This document shows positions 27,207-34,671 of a stretch of DNA of 64,000 nt, one piece after another. Location of the stretch: contig NZ_PUIP01000004.1 in NCBI RefSeq assembly GCF_002968015.1, positions 372,001-436,000 on the forward strand, in the 5' to 3' direction. The stretch's first letter is position 1; every line of letters starts with the position of its first letter. The DNA comes from Massilia phosphatilytica. GTDB lineage: Bacteria; Pseudomonadota; Gammaproteobacteria; Burkholderiales; Burkholderiaceae_D. A program made the translations under genes and the position numbers. Under the pieces are notes generated by a model. The model was not told where the DNA came from. It saw nothing but the letters and a program-made list of their open reading frames with translations, and did not search any database.

Positions 27207-28496
27207 ATGACCATTCCCTTCCGCCTGCCGGTCGTGCCGCAGGACCACAAGCTGGCACGGCGCTATATCGTGCAAACGATCCTGCGTCATGGTGCGACCG
27301 TCGTGCTGGCGTGGGTGGTGATCCTGATCTTCGGGCTGGTCCTTGCATGGCGCTTCGAAAGTCTGCGTCATCTCGAAGTCTGGAACCTGCCTGCCACGCT
27401 GCTGGTGTCGCTGGTGTTGCCGTTGCTGGGATGCAGCGCTACCGCTATCGGTCTGGCCCGGCAGCATCTCGAGGGTTTGCGGGCGTCCGGCACGCCACTG
27501 ACCAGCGACTGGATGGCTGCGCGTGTCCGCCGCGAGGCAAGGTCGGAATTCGACCCGTTGACGACATTCGATCTCTGCGCGGAAGTCCTGTCCGGTGTCG
27601 GCGCCGGTACGGCGCTGGGCTATGCGGGTTCGCCTGCATTCGACTACGACCCGTTCCACGGAACAATGACCCTTGGATCCCGCCGGCCGCTTCGGTTGCA
27701 CAGCCATGTCCGCATCCGGATCAGCCGCGATGACGGCAGTGCAACCCGTATCCGTGTCGAGCACCTCCCCGGCCTGCAGTTATTCCTCGCGCCCGGCCAG
27801 GCCTTGCAGACGGTGGAAACGGTGGTCGGCCTGCTCCGCGAACGCCTGCGCCAGCGCGGACTGGCGATCGAGACCGCCCGGCGCGGCCAGGAACTCGAGC
27901 GGGCGGCTCTGCACGCCCGGCTGAGCGCCCTGCAGGCCCAGGTGGAGCCGCATTTCCTGTTCAATACGCTGGCCAACCTGAAATACCTGATCCGCACCGC
28001 CCCGGAAGACGCCCAGCGCATGCTCGACAGCCTGGTCGGCTACCTGCAGAGCTCGCTGCACGACATGCGCGCCGTCTCCTCGACGCTGGAGCGCGAGCTG
28101 GCGTTGGCACGCAACTATCTGTCGCTCATGAGCGTACGCATGGGGCCGCGCCTGCGCTTCCGGATCGATGCGCCCGATGACCTGCTTTCCGTGCCGATGC
28201 CGCCCGCCATGCTGATCTCCCTGGTCGAGAATGCCGTCAAGCATGGGCTGGAACGCGCGACCCGGCCGGGCACGGTCACGATCGCCGCACGGCTCGAAGG
28301 CGGCGCCCTGAAGTTGCAGGTGAACGACGATGGTGTCGGTTTTACCGACCAGGCAGGGCAGGGATTCGGACTGTCCAATATCCACGAGCGCCTCGCCTTG
28401 CTGTATGGCGGCGCCGCATCGCTGAGGGTTTCCGGGGGGGCCGAGGGCGGCGTGGAAGCGGTCCTGACCCTGCCGCTGGCCGCGACCGGACCCTGA
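27207..28496 (+). CDS. LytS/YehU-type sensor histidine kinase
   Basis: This is a 429-residue inner-membrane kinase. Two hydrophobic segments lie at about 30-50 and 60-85; an atypical middle region (about 100-215) includes a beta-rich stretch. The HisK_5TM/LytS phosphoacceptor motif QVEPHFLFNTLANLKYLI places the histidine at H249, and the ATPase part has VENAVKHGLE and NDDGVGF with GQGFGLSNIHERL. AAGGAGG stands upstream of the ATG. The response regulator gene starts one base after its stop, so they are an obligate pair. The signal is unknown; the sensor part is not the 5TM-LYT type. Confidence 0.9.
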   Translation: MTIPFRLPVVPQDHKLARRYIVQTILRHGATVVLAWVVILIFGLVLAWRFESLRHLEVWNLPATLLVSLVLPLLGCSATAIGLARQHLEGLRASGTPLTSDWMAARVRREARSEFDPLTTFDLCAEVLSGVGAGTALGYAGSPAFDYDPFHGTMTLGSRRPLRLHSHVRIRISRDDGSATRIRVEHLPGLQLFLAPGQALQTVETVVGLLRERLRQRGLAIETARRGQELERAALHARLSALQAQVEPHFLFNTLANLKYLIRTAPEDAQRMLDSLVGYLQSSLHDMRAVSSTLERELALARNYLSLMSVRMGPRLRFRIDAPDDLLSVPMPPAMLISLVENAVKHGLERATRPGTVTIAARLEGGALKLQVNDDGVGFTDQAGQGFGLSNIHERLALLYGGAASLRVSGGAEGGVEAVLTLPLAATGP

Positions 28497-28497
28497 C

Positions 28498-29238
28498 ATG
28501 CCGACCGCCCTCATCGTCGAAGACGAACCGTTGCTGCGCGCGGAACTCCGCGATCAACTGCACGCACTGTGGCCCGAACTGGACATCGGCGCGGAGGCCG
28601 AGAACGGTATCGAGGCGGTGGCGTACGTCGAGTCCCTGCGGCCGGACGTCGTGTTCCTCGACATCCAGGTGCCGGGACTGAATGGGCTGGAAGTCGCACG
28701 CCACATTCCGGACGCGACCCAGGTCGTGTTCGTCACCGCCTATGCCGAACACGCGCTCCGGGCATTCGAGACAGGCGCCGCCGACTATCTCGTGAAGCCC
28801 CTCGATACCGGGCGGCTGATGCAAACGGTCAAGCGCCTGAAAGCGCGCGGACGTGACGGCAGCAAGCCGGCCGCCGATATCTGGCGACAACTGTCCAGCC
28901 CGCCGGCCCCCGTCACCTACCTGAAATGGCTCCGGGCTTCCGTGGGCAATGTCGTGCGGCTGGTGATGGTGAGCGAAGTGCAGTTTTTCCAATCCGACGG
29001 CAAATATACGCGTGTCGCCACGGCGGGAGGCGATGCGCTGATACGCCTGCCGCTGAAGGCCTTGATCGAACAGCTCGATCCCAGCCAGTTTGTACAGGTG
29101 CACCGCGCCGCGATCGTGAACCTGCAGGCCATCGACCACATCGTCCGGGACGGGACGGCGATGGAAATCCTGCTCAAGGGCAGGACCGAAAAGCTCGCCG
29201 TGAGCGAGGCGTACGGCCGGCAGTTCCGGCAAATGTGA
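28498..29238 (+). CDS. LytTR-family response regulator
   Basis: This 246-residue cytosolic regulator is the partner of the LytS-type kinase one base upstream. The receiver domain (about 1-120) has ALIVEDEPLLRAEL, phospho-acceptor D55 in DVVFLDIQVPGLNG and ADYLVKPLD. The LytTR DNA-binding domain (about 140-245) has EVQFFQSDGKYTRV, FVQVHRAAIVNLQAID and a C-terminal SEAYGRQFRQ. LytTR proteins usually bind direct repeats near their targets; I did not identify such repeats with confidence. The glycosyltransferase gene downstream is separated by 368 bases. Confidence 0.92.
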   Translation: MPTALIVEDEPLLRAELRDQLHALWPELDIGAEAENGIEAVAYVESLRPDVVFLDIQVPGLNGLEVARHIPDATQVVFVTAYAEHALRAFETGAADYLVKPLDTGRLMQTVKRLKARGRDGSKPAADIWRQLSSPPAPVTYLKWLRASVGNVVRLVMVSEVQFFQSDGKYTRVATAGGDALIRLPLKALIEQLDPSQFVQVHRAAIVNLQAIDHIVRDGTAMEILLKGRTEKLAVSEAYGRQFRQM

Positions 29239-29606
29239 CGGCGTCGGGAAGTTGGCCGCAGCGCGGTCTTTTCCCTCTCAAAACCCTGTTTTTGCGGCAC
29301 TGCACACGTCGGCACGCAAGTGTAGATGATGCGAATTCGTAGTGCTTTTTCCTCTGTCCGCGTAGGAGGGAACCTACATGGTTGAGCACTGTGCCGAGCT
29401 CTCCGAGGGAGACCCGAACCGTCGGGTCTCCGAGCAATTTCCCGATATAAACATTGCAATGCATAAATGAAAATATTAAGAATTTTGCATGATACGATTC
29501 ACTGGTCCGGCACCTGATCTGTCGGTGTTTTCCAGAGCATCGACGCATCAGGTTCCGGCCTTGAATCCAGATCAACTAGAACGCCCCGAGGCGAAAGGAA
29601 ATCAAC
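29239..29606. other. 368-base non-coding leader of the glycosyltransferase gene
   Basis: No supported gene lies here. The stretch becomes AT-rich around 29450-29500. It contains a strong hairpin (29408-29431) and lies downstream of the LytTR regulator and upstream of the glycosyltransferase, so it must hold the end of one transcript and the promoter of the next. No clear -35/-10 pair was seen. Confidence 0.5.
29408..29431 (+). promoter_or_regulatory. Perfect 10-bp stem hairpin upstream of glycosyltransferase
   Basis: GGAGACCCGA (29408-29417) pairs perfectly with TCGGGTCTCC (29422-29431) around an ACCG loop. No U-run follows, so it is more likely a leader-RNA structure, a rho-dependent pause or a protein site than an intrinsic terminator. 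Confidence 0.5.
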
Positions 29607-30845
29607 ATGCCGACCCTGATCGTGTTTTGCCATCTGCGCTGGGACTTCGTCTTCCAGCGCCCCCAGCACCTCATGACTCGCCTGGCGGAACACTACCGAA
29701 TCCTGTTTGTCGAGGAGCCGGTGTATGACGAGGGCAAGGCGCACCTGAAGAAGACGGCCGTCGCGCCGAACATCACGGTGTGCCAGCCGCATACCGGCAT
29801 CCAGGCACCCGGCTTCCATGACGACCAGATCCCGACGCTGCAAACGCTGCTCGGTGACCTCGTTCCGGAAGGCGAGCGTCCCGTCGTCTGGTTCTACACC
29901 CCGATGGCCCTGCCGCTGCTGCAAGGCTTCGATCCGGCACTCGTGATCTACGACTGCATGGACGAACTGGCCGCCTTCAAGAACGCCCCGAAACAACTGC
30001 TGCAGCGCGAGAACGCACTGCTGAACATCGCCGACCTGTGCTTCACGGGCGGCCCGAGCCTGTACCAGTCCAAGCGCGAGCGCCACGCCAACGCGCACTG
30101 CTTCTCGAGCAGCGTCGATGCGAAACACTTCCAGAAGGCGCTGGACCGCGACTACAGCCATCCGGAGCAGAACCACGTCGCGCGTCCGCGCCTGGGCTTC
30201 TATGGCGTCATCGACGAACGCTTCGACACCGACCTCGTGCGCCAGGTCGCGGAAGCGCGTCCCGACTGGCAGATCGTGCTGGTGGGTCCGGTCGTCAAGA
30301 TCGATCCGGCCAACCTGCCGCGCGCGAACAACATCCACTACATGGGCCAGCGCACGTACGAGCAGCTGCCGCAATTCCTGGCAGGCTGGGACGTCTGCCT
30401 GCTGCCGTTCGCGCTGAACGAGTCGACCAAGTTCATCAGCCCGACCAAGGTGCTGGAATACATGGCCGCCGAACTGCCGTCCGTCAGCACCCCGATCACG
30501 GACGTGAAGGTGCCGTACGGCGACGTCGTCGCGATCGCCGACACGCCGGAAAAATTCATCGCCGCCTGCGAACGCATGCTGGCCATGAACGACGAGCAGC
30601 AGGCCGCGCTGAAGGCACGCATGCGCGCCATCGTGGCCAACACGTCCTGGGACAAGACGGCCGCCAGCATGCACCACCTGATCCAGACGACCGCCCCGAG
30701 CAACAAGGCCCAGCGCTTCCTCGCCCAGGCGGAAGAACAGGATTTCGACGACGTCGTCAACGCCGAAAACGTCAATCCGCTGCCGATCGCGGCACTGGCC
30801 GCGCGCATGGCGCCGAAGGATGGCATGGCGAAGGCTGCCGGCTGA
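29607..30845 (+). CDS. GT-B fold glycosyltransferase (GT1/GT4-like)
   Basis: This 412-residue cytosolic or membrane-peripheral enzyme transfers a sugar from a nucleotide donor, probably during cell-surface glycan synthesis. It starts with LIVFCHLRWDFVFQRPQHLMTRLA, typical of a group often paired with glf in Oxalobacteraceae. The donor-binding half has FYGVIDERFD, the strand WQIVLVGPV, and the GT4-type ESTKFISPTKVLEYMAAELPSV. There is no signal peptide. GAAAGGAAATC precedes the ATG. UDP-galactopyranose mutase lies 6 kb downstream on the other strand, with three glycosidase genes between them. The acceptor and donor are unknown. Confidence 0.85.
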   Translation: MPTLIVFCHLRWDFVFQRPQHLMTRLAEHYRILFVEEPVYDEGKAHLKKTAVAPNITVCQPHTGIQAPGFHDDQIPTLQTLLGDLVPEGERPVVWFYTPMALPLLQGFDPALVIYDCMDELAAFKNAPKQLLQRENALLNIADLCFTGGPSLYQSKRERHANAHCFSSSVDAKHFQKALDRDYSHPEQNHVARPRLGFYGVIDERFDTDLVRQVAEARPDWQIVLVGPVVKIDPANLPRANNIHYMGQRTYEQLPQFLAGWDVCLLPFALNESTKFISPTKVLEYMAAELPSVSTPITDVKVPYGDVVAIADTPEKFIAACERMLAMNDEQQAALKARMRAIVANTSWDKTAASMHHLIQTTAPSNKAQRFLAQAEEQDFDDVVNAENVNPLPIAALAARMAPKDGMAKAAG

Positions 30846-30857
30846 CGCGCCTTTTTT

Positions 30858-30873
30858 GCGTGACGCGTCACGC
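30858..30873. promoter_or_regulatory. 16-bp perfect palindrome after the glycosyltransferase gene
   Basis: A perfect 16-bp palindrome stands 13 bases after the glycosyltransferase stop, preceded by a T6 run at 30852-30857. A second small inverted repeat TCAATC-GGGT-GATTGA (30883-30898) follows. The T-run is on the wrong side for a rightward intrinsic terminator, so operator or RNA-end roles remain open for the following GH78 gene. Confidence 0.4.
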
Positions 30874-30946
30874 AGAAATCGCTCAATCGGGTGATTGAAT
30901 CGCGTAAGCCGTCAAGGCCGGTGAGGATCGTGCATACAATTCGCGC

Positions 30947-33064
30947 ATGCGAATTCTTTCACTCTTCATCGGTCTCCTCCTGGCGCTCGCATGCGGCCAG
31001 GCGGGAGCGCAGGGCACGGCGACCTGGATCTGGTCCCCGGGCGATTTCGAGATCTGGCTCTCCAACCGGATGCAGGTGCAGCGCGTCGAGCGCGACGTCG
31101 CCTGGCCGCCGTTCTGGCGGCTGTACAACCACCAGCCGCAGGTGAACTTCATGCGCCAGGTCGACCTGGCCGCACCGGAAGACATCACCGTCACCGTCGA
31201 AGGCATCTACAACATCGCCATCGATGGCCAGTTCGTGCACGGCGACCAGCGCCACATCCGCGTCCCCGCCGGCAAGCATACGATCAACCTCCAGGTCTAC
31301 AACGCGGCCTCGCCGCCGGCTGTCCTCGTGCAGGGCAGGACGATCCATTCCGACGCATCGTGGTCGGTCGGCCCGCGCCCGGGCACACCCATGGCCGGCG
31401 CCGCGCACTGGCACTTCGCCGCGCCGGACGATCCGCCGTCGCGCTACCGGCTGGCCACGCGCGAGATCCCGGCCGCCGGCATCACGCGCGCGGACGGCGC
31501 CATCCTCGTGGACTTCGGCCGCGAGACGACTGGCTTCGTCAAGCTGAAGAACCTCACGGGCAGCGGCAAGGTCACGCTGGTCTACGGCGAGTCGAAAGAG
31601 GAAGCGCTGTCCGAGCAGGGCGCCGAAACCATCGACCGCTTCACGCTCGCCGACCACCGCGGCGATTTCACCGCACCCACGTCGCGCGCCATGCGCTATG
31701 TGAACATCCGCCTCGATCCGGGCATGAGCGTGGACGACGTGGCGCTGCTGTACGAATACCTCCCGGTCGCGCACCGCGGCACGTTCAAGAGTTCCGACGA
31801 CGAGTTGAACAGGATCTGGGACGTCGCCCAGCGCACGCTGGAACTGAACACACGCGAATTCTTCATCGACGGCGTCAAGCGCGACCACTGGGTCTGGTCC
31901 GGCGACGCCGTGCAGACGTACCTGATGAACTATTACACGTTCTTCGACAGCGCTACGGTCAAGCGGACGACGTGGGCCCTGCGCGGCGCGGACCCCGTCG
32001 ACATGCACATCAACACGATCCTGGATTATTCCCTGTACTGGTTCATCGGCATCCGCGACTATTACCAGTACACGGGCGATGCCGACTTCGTGAAGAGCAT
32101 CTACCCGCGCATGGCGACGCTGATGGATTTCGTCCTCGCGCGCCGCAACGCGCACGGCATGCTGGAGGGCTTGCCGGGCGACTGGGTATTCGTCGACTGG
32201 GCCGACATGCCCAAGGATGGCGAACTGGCCGTGATCCAGCTGCTGTTCGCGCGCAGCCTGGAAGCGATGGCCGACTGCGCGGCGCTCGCGCACGACGACG
32301 CGAAGGCCGCCACCTACCGCCAGCTCGCCGCCGACCTCAAGACGAAGATCATGGCCGCGTTCTGGGATCCGCAGCGCCAGCTGTTCATCCACGGCCGCAA
32401 GGACGGCAAGGCCAACCCGCTCGTCACGCGCCATCCGAACATGTTCGCGCTGATGTTCGGCTATCTCGACGACGCCCAGGCGGCCGCCGTGCGCCGCAAC
32501 GTGCTCACGAGCGCCACGGTACCGAAGATCACGACGCCGTACATGCGCTTCTATGAGCTGGCGGCGCTGGCCGAGAGCGGCCAGCAACGCTACGTCACGG
32601 GACAGCTCAAGGATTACTGGGGCGGCATGCTGCGCGCCGGTGCGACCTGCTTCTGGGAGCAGTACGATCCGAAGGTGGAGGGCGCCGCGCGCTACGCGAT
32701 GTACGGGAAGCCATTCGGCATGAGCCTGTGCCACGCGTGGGGCGCCAGTCCGCTCTACCTGCTCGGCAAATACTACCTGGGCGTGACGCCCACGCAGCCG
32801 GGCTACGCGGCCTATGTCGTCGAGCCCGACCTGGGCGGCCTGAAGTGGATCGACGGAACGGTACCGACCCCGCATGGCGACATCGCCGTGCATGCCGACG
32901 CGACGACGATCCGTGTCACCGGCGTCGCCGGCCGGGGCGTGCTGCGCTTTGCCAGTGCGACCGCCCCGCGCGCTGATGGCGGCACGATCCGCAAGGTGGG
33001 CGAGGGCCGCTACGAACTCCCGCTGGAAGCCGGGAAGACGTATATCGTGACCAGAAGGCAATAA
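30947..33064 (+). CDS. Secreted GH78 alpha-L-rhamnosidase-like enzyme
   Basis: This 705-residue protein has a signal peptide (MRILSLFIGLLLALACGQAGA) and would act in the periplasm or outside the cell, removing terminal alpha-L-rhamnose from glycans or glycosides. N-terminal beta domains (about 25-280) include VDFGRETTGFVKL and VTLVYGES, seen in GH78 enzymes. The (alpha/alpha)6 barrel follows with FIDGVKRDHWVWSGDA (D313 region, where GH78 enzymes place acidic catalytic residues), WVFVDWADM and GATCFWEQYDP. A C-terminal beta domain ends the protein. No good ribosome binding site is seen before the ATG at 30947, but only this start gives a signal peptide. It is the first of three glycosidase genes. 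Confidence 0.85.
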   Translation: MRILSLFIGLLLALACGQAGAQGTATWIWSPGDFEIWLSNRMQVQRVERDVAWPPFWRLYNHQPQVNFMRQVDLAAPEDITVTVEGIYNIAIDGQFVHGDQRHIRVPAGKHTINLQVYNAASPPAVLVQGRTIHSDASWSVGPRPGTPMAGAAHWHFAAPDDPPSRYRLATREIPAAGITRADGAILVDFGRETTGFVKLKNLTGSGKVTLVYGESKEEALSEQGAETIDRFTLADHRGDFTAPTSRAMRYVNIRLDPGMSVDDVALLYEYLPVAHRGTFKSSDDELNRIWDVAQRTLELNTREFFIDGVKRDHWVWSGDAVQTYLMNYYTFFDSATVKRTTWALRGADPVDMHINTILDYSLYWFIGIRDYYQYTGDADFVKSIYPRMATLMDFVLARRNAHGMLEGLPGDWVFVDWADMPKDGELAVIQLLFARSLEAMADCAALAHDDAKAATYRQLAADLKTKIMAAFWDPQRQLFIHGRKDGKANPLVTRHPNMFALMFGYLDDAQAAAVRRNVLTSATVPKITTPYMRFYELAALAESGQQRYVTGQLKDYWGGMLRAGATCFWEQYDPKVEGAARYAMYGKPFGMSLCHAWGASPLYLLGKYYLGVTPTQPGYAAYVVEPDLGGLKWIDGTVPTPHGDIAVHADATTIRVTGVAGRGVLRFASATAPRADGGTIRKVGEGRYELPLEAGKTYIVTRRQ

Positions 33065-33069
33065 AGCTG

Positions 33070-33117
33070 TTGCGGGGCGCTTTGGCTATCTCTATAATCT
33101 CGCGTGTACATTATAGA
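33070..33117 (+). promoter_or_regulatory. Promoter with overlapping inverted repeat before the GH29-GH97 genes
   Basis: TTGCGG (33070-33075), a 17-bp spacer and consensus TATAAT (33093-33098) form a good sigma70-type promoter. TCTATAAT (33091-33098) pairs with ATTATAGA (33110-33117) as a perfect 8-bp inverted repeat around 11 bases, placing a probable repressor site over the -10 box and start point. The GH29 start is 21 bases further on. Confidence 0.65.
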
Positions 33118-33137
33118 TTAAAAACCAAGGAGACCCG

Positions 33138-34670
33138 ATGTTGCGCCGCGCGCTCACTTCCACCTTCGTCCTGTGCGGCCTGCTCGCCAGTCCGTTCGCA
33201 CCCGCCGCCGACACGGCCGGCGCACCCGTCAAGCTGACGCATGTCGCGGGCCCGTTCGCCGCCGATCCGGCCTCGCTGAACAAGTACGACACCCCGGACT
33301 GGTTCCGCGACGCCAAGTTTGGCATCTGGTCCCACTGGGGGCCCCAGGCCGTGCCGCGTGCGGGCGACTGGTACGCCCGCAATATGTACATCTACGGCAC
33401 GCCGCAGTACGAGCATCACCTCAAGACGTACGGCCACCCGACGAAGCACGGCTACAAGGACATCATCCCGCTGTGGAAGGCCGAGAAGTTCGAGCCGGAC
33501 GCGCTGATGGCCCTGTACGCCAGGGCGGGCGCGAAGTACTTCGTCAGCATGGGCGTCCATCACGACAATTTCGACCTGTGGGATTCGAAATACCACCGCT
33601 GGAATGCCGTCAAGATGGGGCCGCACCGCGACATCGTCGGCGACTGGCAGAAGGCGGCCGTCAAGGCCGGCCTGCGCTTCGGCGTGTCCGAGCACCTGGG
33701 CGCGAGCTACCGCTGGTTCAACCCCAGCCACGGGCACGACGAAGTCTATCCGCACTGGGGCGAGCCGTATGACGGCGCCGATCCGCAGTACGCGGACCTG
33801 TACCACTCGAAACACGACGAACTCTTCGGCGGCGGCGACAAGTGGTACACGGAGAATGCCGCCTTCCAGCAGGAATGGTTCAACCGCGTGACCGACCTGC
33901 TCACGCGCTACAAGCCGGACCTGCTGTACAGCGACGGCGGCATCCCGTTCGGTACCACGGGCCGGACCATGATCGCCAATTTCTACAACCAGAACATCAA
34001 GACGCACGGCAAGCTGGAGGCCGTGTACAACCACAAGGACCTCGGTTCCGGCGAGTTCCTCCGCAAGGCCGGCGTGCAGGACGTCGAACGGGGTGTCATG
34101 AACGGCATCCAGCCGTTGCCGTGGCAAACCGACACGTCGATGGGCGACTGGTTCTACAGCGAAGGCTACAAGTACAAGACGACGCAGGACGTCGTGGTCA
34201 TGCTGGCGGACATCGTCAGCAAGAACGGCAATTTGCTCCTGAACGTGGTGCAGTATCCGGACGGCAGCCTGCCGCCCGAGTCCCGCAAATTCCTCGACGA
34301 GATGGCGGCGTGGATGCAAGTCAACGGCGAAGCCATCTATGGCACGCGGCCGTGGAAGACGTTCGGCGAAGGCCCGACCCAGCTCGAGACCGGCGCGTTC
34401 AAGGAAAACGCGGCCTACACGGCCAGCGACATCCGCTTCACGACCAAGGCCGGCGCCGTGTACGCCATCACGCTCGGCGAGCCGAAGGGCCAGGTGCGCA
34501 TCGCGTCGCTCGGCACGCAGGCCGGCATGGAAAAGCGCCCGGTCAAGTCGGTGTCGCTCGTCGGCTCGACCACGCCGCTGCGCTGGAAGCAGCAGGACGA
34601 TGCGCTCGTGATCGACCTGCCGGCCAGCCTGCCTTCCGCAATCGCCTCCAGCTTCAAGATCGGATTCTGA
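33138..34670 (+). CDS. Secreted GH29 alpha-L-fucosidase
   Basis: This 510-residue exported enzyme removes alpha-linked L-fucose. A signal peptide (about 1-23) precedes the GH29 barrel with WFRDAKFGIWSHWGPQAVP, KYFVSMGVHHDNFDLWDS, FGVSEHLGASYRWF and the nucleophile aspartate D266 in KPDLLYSDGGIP. A C-terminal beta domain follows after about 400. The WNAVKMGPHRDIVGDW stretch is typical of the GH29 plant/bacterial type. AAGGAG lies seven bases before the ATG. Its stop is one base before the GH97 start, so these two form an operon with their own promoter at 33070-33098. Confidence 0.92.
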   Translation: MLRRALTSTFVLCGLLASPFAPAADTAGAPVKLTHVAGPFAADPASLNKYDTPDWFRDAKFGIWSHWGPQAVPRAGDWYARNMYIYGTPQYEHHLKTYGHPTKHGYKDIIPLWKAEKFEPDALMALYARAGAKYFVSMGVHHDNFDLWDSKYHRWNAVKMGPHRDIVGDWQKAAVKAGLRFGVSEHLGASYRWFNPSHGHDEVYPHWGEPYDGADPQYADLYHSKHDELFGGGDKWYTENAAFQQEWFNRVTDLLTRYKPDLLYSDGGIPFGTTGRTMIANFYNQNIKTHGKLEAVYNHKDLGSGEFLRKAGVQDVERGVMNGIQPLPWQTDTSMGDWFYSEGYKYKTTQDVVVMLADIVSKNGNLLLNVVQYPDGSLPPESRKFLDEMAAWMQVNGEAIYGTRPWKTFGEGPTQLETGAFKENAAYTASDIRFTTKAGAVYAITLGEPKGQVRIASLGTQAGMEKRPVKSVSLVGSTTPLRWKQQDDALVIDLPASLPSAIASSFKIGF

Positions 34671-34671
34671 T

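Noticed and set aside
30959..33061. 700-residue antisense frame over the GH78 gene
   Set aside because: No motif; the plus strand has a signal peptide and GH78 signatures.
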